DNA of 64,000 bases from Olsenella sp. An293 (GTDB lineage Bacteria; Actinomycetota; Coriobacteriia; Coriobacteriales; Atopobiaceae). The notes below the pieces were generated by a model. The model did not search any database, was not told the origin of the DNA, and saw only the letters and a program-made list of their open reading frames with translations. Below, in pieces: positions 47,321-55,561 of this stretch. Each line of letters starts with the position of its first letter. Within the stretch, counting starts at the first letter, position 1. The position numbers and the translations under genes were made by a program. The stretch lies in assembly GCF_002159495.1 (NCBI RefSeq), contig NZ_NFIT01000001.1:186001-250000 (forward strand), given 5' to 3'.

Positions 47321-48739
47321 ATGGTAGACGAGCAGTTCAAGCAGCAGGTGGACGCCTACGTCGACGAGGTCTGGGAGGACGTCGTCGCCGACATCGCGCG
47401 CCTGGTGCGCCACGAGTCCGTGGAGGACCTCTCCGCGGCAGAGCCCGGCAAGCCCTGGGGCCCCGCCTCCAACGCCGCCCTCGTCGAGGCCGAGCAGATG
47501 GCCGAGCGCCTGGGCCTCGAGGTCACCGACGTCGACGGCTACCTCGGCTTTGCCGACGTCCCCGGCGCCTCCGGAGCGCAGCGCTACCTCGCTACCATCG
47601 CCCACACCGACATCGTGCCGCTGGGCCTGGGCTGGACCATGCCCGCCCTCGAGGTCACGCGCAAGGACGGCTGGCTCGTCGGCCGCGGCGTCCAGGACGA
47701 CAAGGGCCCCTTCGTGCTCTCGCTCTACGCGGCCAACTTCTTCGCGCGCCGCGTCGCCGCCGGGGAGACCCTCCCCTACACGCTGCGCTGCATCATCGGC
47801 AACAACGAGGAGACCGGCATGGGCGACGTGCCGTACTACCTCGAGCGCTACCCCGAGCCGCTCTTCTGCTTCTCCCCCGACGCCGACTTCCCGCTGATCT
47901 GCGGCGAGAAGGGCCTCTACCAGGGCCGCTTCACCTCCGGCCAGGTCGCGGGCGAGAAGATCGTTGAGCTCGACGGCGGCACCGTGCCCAACGCCATCTG
48001 CGGCCAGGCCACGGCCGTCGTCCGCGCCGACGCGGCGACGCTGCCCGCGGCCGAGCGCGTCGAGGTGGAACCGGCCGGAGAGGGCCTCGCGCGCGTGATC
48101 GCCACCGGCATCGGCGGCCACGCCTCGATGCCCGCCGGCACCGTCAACGCCATCGGCGTGCTCGCGCGCTACCTGCTGGCGCAGGGCCTCGCGGGCGAGG
48201 GAGAGCGCGGCTTCCTCGAGCTGCTCGTCACCCTCACCGAGGACGCCTACGGCCGCGCCTCCGGCATCGCCGCCGCGGACGACAAGTTCGGCGAGCTCAC
48301 CTGCGTCGCCGGCACCGTCCGCACCGTCGACGGCCGCTTCGTCCAGACCGTGGACTCGCGCTACCCCACCACCACGACCGGCGAGGCCATCACCGCGCGC
48401 CTCTCCGAGCTCGCCGCCGAGCACGGCTGCTCCTACGAGCAGACCTCCGGCGACGCGCCGTTCTACGTGAGCCCTGACAGCCCGGAGATCCAGGCGCTTC
48501 TCGCCACCTACGGCGAGTACACCGGCAAGAGGGCGGAGGCCTTCACCATCGGCGGCGGCACCTACGCACGCCACTTCGCGCGCGCCTGCGCCTTTGGTCC
48601 CAACGACCCCGACGAGGAGCGCCCCGCCTGGGCCGGCACCGAGCACGGCCCCGACGAGGCCATCTCCGAGAAGAGCCTGCGCCAGGCGCTCAAGATCTAC
48701 ATCGTGGCCATCGCACGCCTGATGGAGCTCGACCTGTAA
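47321..48739 (+). CDS. M20-family dipeptidase (PepV/Sapep type)
   Basis: The 472-residue zinc peptidase has HTDIVPLGLGWTM (metal His/Asp), VGRGVQDDKGPFVLSLYA, CIIGNNEETGMGDVPYYLER (catalytic Glu pair) and FTIGGGTYARHF near the end. PepV enzymes cut dipeptides in the cytoplasm. ATG 47321 follows GGGAGGG. Its TAA stop lies inside the palindromic repeat that follows. Confidence 0.93.
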   Translation: MVDEQFKQQVDAYVDEVWEDVVADIARLVRHESVEDLSAAEPGKPWGPASNAALVEAEQMAERLGLEVTDVDGYLGFADVPGASGAQRYLATIAHTDIVPLGLGWTMPALEVTRKDGWLVGRGVQDDKGPFVLSLYAANFFARRVAAGETLPYTLRCIIGNNEETGMGDVPYYLERYPEPLFCFSPDADFPLICGEKGLYQGRFTSGQVAGEKIVELDGGTVPNAICGQATAVVRADAATLPAAERVEVEPAGEGLARVIATGIGGHASMPAGTVNAIGVLARYLLAQGLAGEGERGFLELLVTLTEDAYGRASGIAAADDKFGELTCVAGTVRTVDGRFVQTVDSRYPTTTTGEAITARLSELAAEHGCSYEQTSGDAPFYVSPDSPEIQALLATYGEYTGKRAEAFTIGGGTYARHFARACAFGPNDPDEERPAWAGTEHGPDEAISEKSLRQALKIYIVAIARLMELDL

Positions 48740-48766
48740 GTTGGGGACAGCCCCCAAATCACATAG
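48735..48766. repeat. Single GGGGACAG palindrome supplying the dipeptidase stop
   Basis: CTGTAAGTTGGGGACAGC continues to CCCCAAATCACAT. The TAA inside CTGTAAG is the stop codon of the M20 dipeptidase gene. The same placement is seen at ligA (2460). Confidence 0.85.
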
Positions 48767-48875
48767 TGCGGCTCCCGGACGGTTCTGAATCTCAGGGCGT
48801 CCGGGAGCCGCACGTTTCTCAGAAAGATGCGGCGTCCGGTCAGTCCGGGCACCAAAACCGTCCGGATGCCGCACG
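48766..48875. repeat. Tandem hairpins built from GTGCGGC-TCCGGAC arms
   Basis: GTGCGGCTCCCGGAC (48766-48780) pairs perfectly with GTCCGGGAGCCGCAC (48799-48813). A second hairpin of related sequence pairs TGCGGCGTCCGG (48828-48839) with CCGGATGCCGCA (about 48862-48873). A further half-unit (TTCCGGACGGTTC) follows near 48895. The pattern is BIME-like and lies between the convergent dipeptidase and alpha-amylase genes. Confidence 0.75.
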
Positions 48876-48927
48876 TCCCTCGAGAGGGCGCGGGTTCCGG
48901 ACGGTTCAACGAGAAGCGCCGGGCGCG

Positions 48928-50451
48928 CTACGCGCGCATCTCCTCGGTGTCCTCCGCGATGTCGCGGGCGATGCGGTGCAGCTGACGGTCGTTCTCCAGC
49001 GCGTCGGCGGTCTTCTCCGGCAGGTAGACCGCGAGGCGCCCGCCGAGCGTACGGAAGGTGGCCCAGCCGTCGGCGCCCACCTCGACGTCGTCCTGCTCGC
49101 CCACGACGCACGACCAGCGCTCGCCCGCATGCCGCTCGCCCACGAACATGCGCTTCTCGCCGCCGTCGCGGTCGGTGAGGACCGCGGCCACGCCGGAGCC
49201 CTCGTGCTCGTCGTCGCCCTCGCGCGTCCAGCCGATCACGTCCGGCGCGTCCAGGAAGTCGTGCTGCGGGCCGTAGGCAAAGCGGCGGCGGATCTCCATC
49301 AGCAGCGGCAGCTCGCGGACGGCGGGGATGTTGCCGTCGTTGGGCATGCCGTAGAGGTCGCCATAGAAGACGCAGGGGTAGCCGGCCTCGCGCAGCAGGA
49401 TGAGCGCGTAGGCGGAGGGCTTGAACCAAGTCTGGACAAAGGACTGCAGCGCCTGGCCCGGCTGCGTGTCGTGGTTCTCGGCAAAGGTCACGGCGTGCAC
49501 CGGATCGGCCTCCACGAGCGTGCCCGAGAAGAGCTCGGAGAGGTCCTCGTTGCCGTTGGAACAGCTCGCGCGGTAGAGGTTGTAGTGCAGGGGCACGTCA
49601 AAGAGCGAGAGGGCCTTCTCGGCGCCCAGGTAGGCCTGGAGCTCGCCCACGGTGCGGCCCCAGTACTCGCCCACGCAAAAGAGCTCGCGGCCGGCGTGCT
49701 TGCGCACGGCGTCGAGCCAGCGCAGATAGAAGCCGCGATCGATGTGCTTGAGCGCGTCCAGGCGAAAGCCGTCCAGCTTGCATGCGTCCACGTACCAGCA
49801 CCCCCAGCGCACGAGCTCGTCAAAGACGCGCGGGTCGTTGACGTCCACGTCGGCGCCCATGAGGTAGTCGTAGTTGGCGTTCTCGGAGCGGTCCACGGCG
49901 CCGTCCCAGTGCTTGCCGTCAAACAGGAAGATGGCCTTGCGCTTGGCCTTGTCGTCCCAGTCCACGCCGTGGAAGCACGTCCAGTCCCAGGTGAAGTCCG
50001 AGTAGGCGCCCTTGCGACCGGGGAAGGTGAAGCGCGTCCAGGCAGAGATGGTCTGCGGGGCGCCCGTGACCTGGTCGCGGTTGGAGGCGTTGACCTCGCG
50101 CGCGACGACGTCCTCGCAGCCGTCCGCGCCGAGGCGCTGGTTGAGCACGATGTCCGCGAGGGCCTGGATGCCGCTTCCCCGCAGCGCGACGATGGCGGCC
50201 TCGTACTCGGCGCGGGTGCCGTACTTGGTGCCCACGGTGCCCTTCTGGTCGAACTCGCCGAGGTCGTAGGTGTCGTAGACGCCGTAGCCCACGTCCTCGC
50301 GGCCCTTCTCGGCCTTGTAGGCGGGCGGCAGCCACACGGCGGTGATGCCCTGGTAGGCAAAGTCGGCGGCCTGCTCGGCGATGCGGCGCCAGTGCGAGCC
50401 GTCCGCGGGCAGGTACCAGGAGAAGCCCTGGAGCATGGTTCCGTTGGTCAT
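48928..50451 (-). CDS. Cytoplasmic alpha-amylase (GH13)
   Basis: The 507-residue enzyme lacks a signal peptide and starts NGTMLQGFSWYLPADGSHW. GH13 motifs are ALADIVLNQR (region I), GFRLDALKHI with the nucleophile Asp, VGEYWG with the acid Glu, and FAENHDTQPGQ. It would cut intracellular alpha-glucans or imported maltodextrins. ATG 50451 follows GAAAGGAAA. It is followed in the transcription direction by the tandem hairpins at 48766-48875. Confidence 0.94.
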   Translation of the reverse strand: MTNGTMLQGFSWYLPADGSHWRRIAEQAADFAYQGITAVWLPPAYKAEKGREDVGYGVYDTYDLGEFDQKGTVGTKYGTRAEYEAAIVALRGSGIQALADIVLNQRLGADGCEDVVAREVNASNRDQVTGAPQTISAWTRFTFPGRKGAYSDFTWDWTCFHGVDWDDKAKRKAIFLFDGKHWDGAVDRSENANYDYLMGADVDVNDPRVFDELVRWGCWYVDACKLDGFRLDALKHIDRGFYLRWLDAVRKHAGRELFCVGEYWGRTVGELQAYLGAEKALSLFDVPLHYNLYRASCSNGNEDLSELFSGTLVEADPVHAVTFAENHDTQPGQALQSFVQTWFKPSAYALILLREAGYPCVFYGDLYGMPNDGNIPAVRELPLLMEIRRRFAYGPQHDFLDAPDVIGWTREGDDEHEGSGVAAVLTDRDGGEKRMFVGERHAGERWSCVVGEQDDVEVGADGWATFRTLGGRLAVYLPEKTADALENDRQLHRIARDIAEDTEEMRA

Positions 50452-50468
50452 ATCGTTTCCTTTCTGTC

Positions 50469-50538
50469 AAAAGGGGACGTGTTATTTCGTGCAGACGTTT
50501 TGGGACAGGTTATGTGCACGAAAAAACACGTCCCCTTT
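50469..50538. repeat. Inverted repeat AAAGGGGACGTGTT / AACACGTCCCCTTT
   Basis: AAAAGGGGACGTGTT...TTCGTGC (50469-50492) is matched by GCACGAA...AACACGTCCCCTTT (50517-50538), with 21-22 paired bases. It fills the 94-nt gap between two minus-strand genes and overlaps the 5' untranslated region of the amylase gene. Its function as attenuator or terminator of the upstream membrane protein gene is likely. Confidence 0.75.
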
Positions 50539-50545
50539 GAGCACA

Positions 50546-51502
50546 TCACTCGTCCGGGCCGGACACGAGCGCGACGCCCGCAGCGGCCGCAAGCTCCTCA
50601 GGCGTGGGCTGGCGCATGATCCGCACCGCCAGGTAGAGGCACACGCCCATGAACAGCAGGTCAAAGACCACGTCGAAGGTGACGCCGAGAAGACCGCGCT
50701 CCAGGAACATCCCCACGACCTGCACGAGGTCGAAGGCGCACGACAGCGCCGCCACCACCAAAAACGGCACGATCTTCTGCGGCCGGTTGGAGCCGCGGAT
50801 GCCGAGGGCGCCCGCGAGCGCGTTGACGCCGGACGACAGCCCTCCCACGACCAGAATCGCGTAGAGCATGCCGCTCACCGTGATGGGCACGCCCGAGATG
50901 ACGGCGCGCTCCCCTTCGCCGTAGACCACGAGCGCGGCGCCGAGCACGAGCACGGCCACGATGGTGACCACGCCCTTGAGGATGATGATCTCTGAGAGCA
51001 GGTGCAGCATGCGCTGGTGGCGCGAGCGCAGGAAGGTCTCCCCGCGCACGCCCTCGTCGTGCTCCTCCTTGACCTTGTCGGCCAAGCGCGAGCAGATGAG
51101 CACGTAGACGATCGTGGTGGCGAGCACGATGGGGTTGAACAGGATGAACGAACCCACGCCCCAGCCCCACACGATGGCCACGAGCACCGCCAGCCCCACG
51201 AGGTAGCACAGGAACCGGTAGGGCTCCACGCGCGCCGAGTTGTTGGACGCCGCGATGCCGAGCGCCGCCGTGAGCAGCAGAAGCCCCGCGGCCACGAGGA
51301 TCATCACGCCAAAGGTGACCGTGGTCCAGAGGTCGCCGCCGGGAAGGAGCCCCATGACGTTGCCCACAAGCACGGCCACGCCGCCGAGAAGAACGATGCC
51401 GCCGAGCAGTCCCATCAAGATGGAAACCATCCGAAGCACCGCCTGGGCGGGCGTGCGCGGAATCGAGGGCTCGAGGTCGCTGATGACGCTCTCTTCGTCC
51501 AT
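50546..51502 (-). CDS. Multi-pass membrane protein, unknown function
   Basis: The 318-residue protein has about eight hydrophobic segments, with a soluble loop near residues 155-180 (RLADKVKEEHDEGVRGETFL). The first 30 residues are soluble and acidic (MDEESVISDLEPSIPRTPAQ). No family is recognised. ATG 51502 has GGGAGG upstream. Confidence 0.65.
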   Translation of the reverse strand: MDEESVISDLEPSIPRTPAQAVLRMVSILMGLLGGIVLLGGVAVLVGNVMGLLPGGDLWTTVTFGVMILVAAGLLLLTAALGIAASNNSARVEPYRFLCYLVGLAVLVAIVWGWGVGSFILFNPIVLATTIVYVLICSRLADKVKEEHDEGVRGETFLRSRHQRMLHLLSEIIILKGVVTIVAVLVLGAALVVYGEGERAVISGVPITVSGMLYAILVVGGLSSGVNALAGALGIRGSNRPQKIVPFLVVAALSCAFDLVQVVGMFLERGLLGVTFDVVFDLLFMGVCLYLAVRIMRQPTPEELAAAAGVALVSGPDE

Positions 51503-51570
51503 GCGGCGGGCCTCCCTTCTCATAACGTTGGGAGTATACCCAAAAGCGCACCGCGGGGACGCCGAACGCC

Positions 51571-52122
51571 TTACGCGAAGGTCGCGTCCTCGTAGTCGGT
51601 GAGCTCGGCGAGGTACCCGCGCTCGGCGAGCGCGCGCCCGACCTCGTCGAGAACCTCCTCGCTCGCGGCGCTCACGTGGTGGAAGTGATAGCCGCTCGTG
51701 ACCTCGAGCAGCGGCGCGGAGACCCCGGAGGTGAGCTCGGACATGAAGCGCTCCACGTCGCGACGGCTCGAGATCCCCAGCCGGGACGAGACCACCCCGT
51801 AGACGCGATGGTTCACGAAGACGTCCTCCACGCACCCGCCCAGGTCGACGATGCACGTGAGCTCGTCTGCGGTCTGGTCGGCGGCGTGCCGGCACTTGAA
51901 CAGGCGCGTCGGCCGCACGGGCCCGCCGGCGAGAAGAACGTAGCCCCGGTTGGTCGACACGATCTTCTCACCCCGCTCGCGCAGCAGCGCCACGTCCTGG
52001 ACGACCACCTGGCGGCTCACGCCGCACTTCTCGGCCAGGACGCCGCCCGAAAGCGGCCCCGAGGCGCCGGCGAGCGCCGCGAGGATCCTCTCGCGCCGGG
52101 CCTCGCCGGACCCTACGCTCAC
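51571..52122 (-). CDS. niaR: NiaR-type transcriptional repressor (3H domain)
   Basis: The 183-residue protein has an HTH_11 domain (RILAALAGASGPLSGGVLAE, CGVSRQVVVQDVALLRE) and a 3H domain whose three histidines are visible in KCRHAADQTAD, FVNHRVYG and SGYHFHHVS. Such proteins repress NAD synthesis and niacin uptake genes when nicotinate is present. GTG 52122 overlaps the nadC stop (GTGA), with GGAGG upstream. It is the last gene of the nadABC operon, so autoregulation is likely. Confidence 0.88.
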   Translation of the reverse strand: MSVGSGEARRERILAALAGASGPLSGGVLAEKCGVSRQVVVQDVALLRERGEKIVSTNRGYVLLAGGPVRPTRLFKCRHAADQTADELTCIVDLGGCVEDVFVNHRVYGVVSSRLGISSRRDVERFMSELTSGVSAPLLEVTSGYHFHHVSAASEEVLDEVGRALAERGYLAELTDYEDATFA

Positions 52123-52973
52123 GCCAGCACCTCCAGGTGCTTGAGGGAGAGGTCGAGGATCGGCGCGGAGTGCGTGAGGGCGCCGCAGGAGACGAAGTCC
52201 ACGCCCAGGTCGGCGTAGGCGGAGACGTTGGCGGCGTCCACGTTGCCCGAGGCCTCGGTCTGCGCGCGGCCGTCGATCAGCGCAATGGCGGCCGCCATGG
52301 CGTCGTGGTCCATGTTGTCGAGCATGATGATGTCCGCCCCGGCCTCCACGGCCTCGCGGACCATGTCGAGCGTCTCGCACTCGACCTCGACCTTGTCGAC
52401 GAAGGGCGCCGTCTCGCGGGCGCGCTCGATGGCACGCGCCACGCCGCCCGCGGCGTCGATGTGGTTGTCCTTGAGCAGCACGCCGTCGGAGAGGCCAAAG
52501 CGGTGCATCGAGCCGCCGCCCAGGCGCACGGCCTCGCGCTCGAACAGACGCATCCCCGGCGTGGTCTTACGCGTGCACACCAGGCGCGTGGACGTGCCAG
52601 CGAGGCCCGCCGCGACGCTCGCCGTATAGGTGGCGATCCCGCTCATGCGCTGCAGGTAGTTGAGGGCGGTGCGCTCCCCCTCCAGCAGCGCGCGCACGTC
52701 GGCCTCGACGGTGGCGAGATGCTCTCCGGGCTCCACGCGCTCGCCGTCGACCACGCTCGCGATCACGCGGGCCGCAGGGTCCAGCAGCTCAAAGACGCGC
52801 GAGAAGACCGAGAGGCCCGCGATCACGCCGCGCGCCTTGGCGATCAGGTGCACCCGGCCGGGACGCGCGTCGGGCATGACGGCGGCGGTGGAGACGTCAC
52901 CGAAGGGCATGTCCTCCTTGAGCGCCGCGCGGATGTGCTCGTCCATCTGCAGCTGAACCATCGGGTCGGTCAT
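52119..52973 (-). CDS. nadC: Nicotinate-nucleotide pyrophosphorylase (quinolinate phosphoribosyltransferase)
   Basis: The 284-residue enzyme makes nicotinate mononucleotide from quinolinate and PRPP. Its motifs are ALLEGERTALNYLQRMSGIA, CTRKTTPGMRLFEREAVRLG, LSDGVLLKDNHI and VEVECETLDMVREA. ATG 52973 follows GAGGAG. It is the third gene of nadA-nadB-nadC-niaR and is separated from nadB by a 69-nt inverted pair of repeats. Confidence 0.96.
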   Translation of the reverse strand: MTDPMVQLQMDEHIRAALKEDMPFGDVSTAAVMPDARPGRVHLIAKARGVIAGLSVFSRVFELLDPAARVIASVVDGERVEPGEHLATVEADVRALLEGERTALNYLQRMSGIATYTASVAAGLAGTSTRLVCTRKTTPGMRLFEREAVRLGGGSMHRFGLSDGVLLKDNHIDAAGGVARAIERARETAPFVDKVEVECETLDMVREAVEAGADIIMLDNMDHDAMAAAIALIDGRAQTEASGNVDAANVSAYADLGVDFVSCGALTHSAPILDLSLKHLEVLA

Positions 52974-52998
52974 CGTGTCTCCTCTCTGGTTGACAAGG

Positions 52999-53067
52999 TT
53001 GACAATGACGTCAGGTTATATTGTCAACCCGTCGCGGGTTGACAATATAACCTGACGTCATTGTCAA
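52999..53067. repeat. Inverted pair of the 29-bp TTGACAAT element
   Basis: Copy 2 (52999-53027) and inverted copy 3 (53039-53067) are identical to each other and to 719-747. With the flanking CCCG/CGGG they make perfect 33-bp arms around 3 nt. The structure fills the nadB-nadC gap, and copy 3 holds the nadB stop codon. In mRNA it would form a very stable stem. Confidence 0.92.
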
Positions 53068-54347
53068 CCCGCGCGCATGGCGGCGGCGAGCTGGGCCGCC
53101 GTGTCGTCGGCAAAGCGGTCGCGCATGATCTTGTCGGCCGCCCGCCGCGCGAAGACGAGCGACTCCAGCAGGCTGTTGGACGCCAGCCGGTTGCGCCCGT
53201 GCACCCCGTTGCAGCAGGTCTCCCCGCAGGCAAACAGATGCGGCATCGTGGTCTCGGAGTCCGAGTTCACGTGGATCCCGCCCATGAAGTAGTGCTGGGC
53301 GGGCACCACCGGGATCGGCTCCTCACGGATATCGTAGCCCTCCTCGAGGCAGTGCTCCAGGATGTGCGTGAAGTGCCGCTCGATCTCCTCCCGCGGCACG
53401 CGCGCAAAGGAGAGCCACACGTGACGGGCGCCCGTTCGCTCCATCTCGGCGCGGATCGCCGCCGAGACCACGTCGCGCGGCTGCAGCTCGTCCACGAAGC
53501 GCTCACCGGCGTCGTTGAGCAGGACCGCGCCCTCGCCGCGGGCGGACTCGGAGATCAGAAACGCACGGCCGGGGCGCTCGGTCCAGAGCGTCGTGGGGTG
53601 AATCTGCACGTAGTCCATGTGCTCGAGAAGAACCCCGTGCTCGGCGGCCACGCGGCAGCCGTCACCGGTGAGGCAGGAGAAGTTGGTGGAGCGCTCGTAG
53701 AGCCCGCCCACGCCGCCGGTGGCAAAGACCGTGGCGTCGGCGCGGATCTCGAGGCGCTCGTTCTTCTCGCCCACCGCGACCACGCCGCGGCAGACGCGCC
53801 GGCCCTCGCGGTCCGTGTCCTCGATGAGGTCGGTCATGCAGGTGTTCTCGAGGATGCGCGCGTTGGGCAGCGCGCGCACGCAGGCCAGGAGGTGCGTGGT
53901 GATCTCCTCGCCGGTGACGTCCTCGTGGTAGACGATGCGCGGCCGGGAGTGGGCGCCCTCGCGCGTGTAGTCGAGGCTGCCGTCCGGGCGGCGGGCAAAG
54001 CGCACGCCGCGCTTGATGAGGTCGTCGATGATCGGGCGGCTCGTGCGGATCATGAGGTCCACGCTCTCCAGGCGGTTCTCGTAGTGGCCCGCGCGCAGCG
54101 TGTCCTCGAAGAACGCCTCGTAGTCGTCCTCGTCGTGCAGGACGCAGATGCCACCCTGGGCGAGCATGGAGTCGCAGTTGCCAACGGCCTCCTTGGAGAG
54201 AAGGACCACCGAGAGCGCCCGCGGCAGGTTGAGCGCGCAGTATAGCCCGGCCACGCCGCAGCCCACGATCACGACGTCGCACTCCGTCGTTGCATCAAAC
54301 TTTTCTGTAAATTGGGGACAGTCCCCAACGTGCAGGTCGGGGGCCAT
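53064..54347 (-). CDS. nadB: L-aspartate oxidase
   Basis: The 427-residue flavoenzyme oxidises aspartate to iminoaspartate for quinolinate synthesis. Motifs are the FAD-binding CDVVIVGCGVAGLYCALNLP, ARGEGAVLLNDAGERFVDEL, HYFMGGIHVNSDSET and GVHGRNRLASNSLLES. It is shorter than usual (about 530), as it lacks most of the C-terminal helical domain; the frame ends within a 29-bp repeat. Residues about 4-16 ([14 protein letters not shown] region) are encoded by a palindromic repeat, directly before the first conserved residues. ATG 54347 overlaps the nadA stop by 1 nt. Confidence 0.93.
   Translation of the reverse strand: MAPDLHVGDCPQFTEKFDATTECDVVIVGCGVAGLYCALNLPRALSVVLLSKEAVGNCDSMLAQGGICVLHDEDDYEAFFEDTLRAGHYENRLESVDLMIRTSRPIIDDLIKRGVRFARRPDGSLDYTREGAHSRPRIVYHEDVTGEEITTHLLACVRALPNARILENTCMTDLIEDTDREGRRVCRGVVAVGEKNERLEIRADATVFATGGVGGLYERSTNFSCLTGDGCRVAAEHGVLLEHMDYVQIHPTTLWTERPGRAFLISESARGEGAVLLNDAGERFVDELQPRDVVSAAIRAEMERTGARHVWLSFARVPREEIERHFTHILEHCLEEGYDIREEPIPVVPAQHYFMGGIHVNSDSETTMPHLFACGETCCNGVHGRNRLASNSLLESLVFARRAADKIMRDRFADDTAAQLAAAMRAG
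54297..54336. repeat. GGGGACAGTCCCC palindrome inside the nadB coding start
   Basis: AAACTTTTCTGTAAATTG followed by GGGACAGTCCCCAACGTGCA matches one half of the double element at 10439-10507, including the AAACTTTT linker. Here it is read through in frame as the N-terminal residues of nadB. Confidence 0.85.
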
Positions 54348-55276
54348 CAGCGCGCCCCCAGCTCGAGCATGCGGGAGAGCGCGCGGCGGGCGGCGTCGGC
54401 GACCTCGGCGGGCGGCAGGCCCACCTCTCCGGTGCCCTCGCGCAGGCACGCGACGAGGCGCTCCGCGGAAATGCGCGCCATGTCCGGGCAGACCGGGCGC
54501 GTCGCCGGGAAGTGGAAGCGCTTGCCGGTGCCGGCGCAGCGGCGCTCCAGCTCGCCGCGGACGCCGTCGACGGTGAGGATGATGTAGTCGCACGCCTTGC
54601 CCGCCTCGGCCGCGTCGATGATCTGCGAGGTGGAGCCCGCAAAGTCCGCGAGCGCAAGCGCCTGTGGCCCGCACTCGGGGTGCGCGAGGACCGGGGCGTC
54701 AGGATGGGCCGCCTTGAGCGCGGCGACCTCGGCAGCGGAGATGTCCTGGTGGATGGGGCAGAAGCCGTCGTTCAGGATGACGTTTTTCTCGGGCACCTGG
54801 CTCGCCACAAAGCGTCCGAGGTGGCGGTCCGGCACAAAGAGCACGTTCTTCTCGCCCAGCGCGCGGACGATCTTGACGGCGTTGGAGGAGGTCACGCAGA
54901 CGTCCGACCACGACTTCACCTCGGCCGTGGAGTTGACGTAGCACGCGACGGCCAGGTCGTCGCCGTAGCGCTCGCGGGCTGCCGCGACGGTCTCGCGGAG
55001 CACCATGTGCGCCATCGGGCAGTCGGCCGCGGGGTCAGGCATGCGGACCGTCTTGTCCGGCGAGAGGAGCTTGGCGCTCTCGGCCATGAAGCGCACGCCG
55101 GCAAAGACCAGCGTGCGGTTGGGCAGCGTCGTCGCCAGCCGGGCCAGGGCAAACGAGTCCCCCACGTGGTCCGCCAGCTCCTGGACCTCGGGCGGCACGT
55201 AGTAGTGGGCCAGGACCACGGCGTCGCGCTCGATCTTGAGGCGCGCCACCTCGGCGCGCAGCTCGTCTGTCAGCAT
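54347..55276 (-). CDS. nadA: Quinolinate synthase
   Basis: The 309-residue [4Fe-4S] enzyme condenses iminoaspartate with dihydroxyacetone phosphate. Motifs are VVLAHYYVPPEVQELADHVG, GVRFMAESAKLLSPDK, DPAADCPMA (first Cys ligand), CYVNSTAEVK, HPECGPQALALADF (second) and ATRPVCPDM (third). ATG 55276 follows AGAGGGGAG. It is the first gene of the NAD operon. Confidence 0.96.
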   Translation of the reverse strand: MLTDELRAEVARLKIERDAVVLAHYYVPPEVQELADHVGDSFALARLATTLPNRTLVFAGVRFMAESAKLLSPDKTVRMPDPAADCPMAHMVLRETVAAARERYGDDLAVACYVNSTAEVKSWSDVCVTSSNAVKIVRALGEKNVLFVPDRHLGRFVASQVPEKNVILNDGFCPIHQDISAAEVAALKAAHPDAPVLAHPECGPQALALADFAGSTSQIIDAAEAGKACDYIILTVDGVRGELERRCAGTGKRFHFPATRPVCPDMARISAERLVACLREGTGEVGLPPAEVADAARRALSRMLELGAR

Positions 55277-55303
55277 GTCCGCTCCCCTCTTTGGCAAAGC
55301 GAC

Positions 55304-55332
55304 AGTATGACAGCAACCTTTACAGCTGACAA
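55304..55332 (-). promoter_or_regulatory. nad operon promoter with repeated TGACA half-sites
   Basis: On the minus strand TTGTCA (55332-55327) and CATACT (55309-55304) are 17 nt apart, 28 nt before the nadA start codon. Around them GACAG/TGACA or their complements occur at least four times, which would suit a repressor such as NiaR. The operator assignment is inference. Confidence 0.6.
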
Positions 55333-55379
55333 GACAGTGACGAGAAGAACGCAGGCTCGAAGCCGCCCTGTAGGCTTGC

Positions 55380-55524
55380 CCTGAGGGTATGTACACCGCC
55401 CCCTGAGGGTATGTACACCCGCCAGGTTTGGGTTGGTTGCAAACGCGCAGGTAGATAAGCTGCCGAGAAGAACCCGCGGCTCGGAGAGGTGTACATACCC
55501 TCAGGGGGCGGTGTACATACCCTC
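55380..55524. repeat. Large inverted repeat of GGTGTACATACCC units, copy C1
   Basis: The left arm (55382-55419) has two direct copies of GAGGGTATGTACACC separated by GCCCCCT. The right arm (55488-55524) is its reverse complement over about 37 nt. The 68-nt loop contains GCCGAGAAGAACCCGCGG, and another GCCGAGAAGAACG lies 18 nt beyond. It lies between divergently placed nadA (minus) and the downstream end of the polysaccharide deacetylase gene. Same design as 61759-61901. Confidence 0.88.
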
Positions 55525-55561
55525 GGCGGCGCAGGGACGGCCGAGAAGAACGAGGGGCGCG

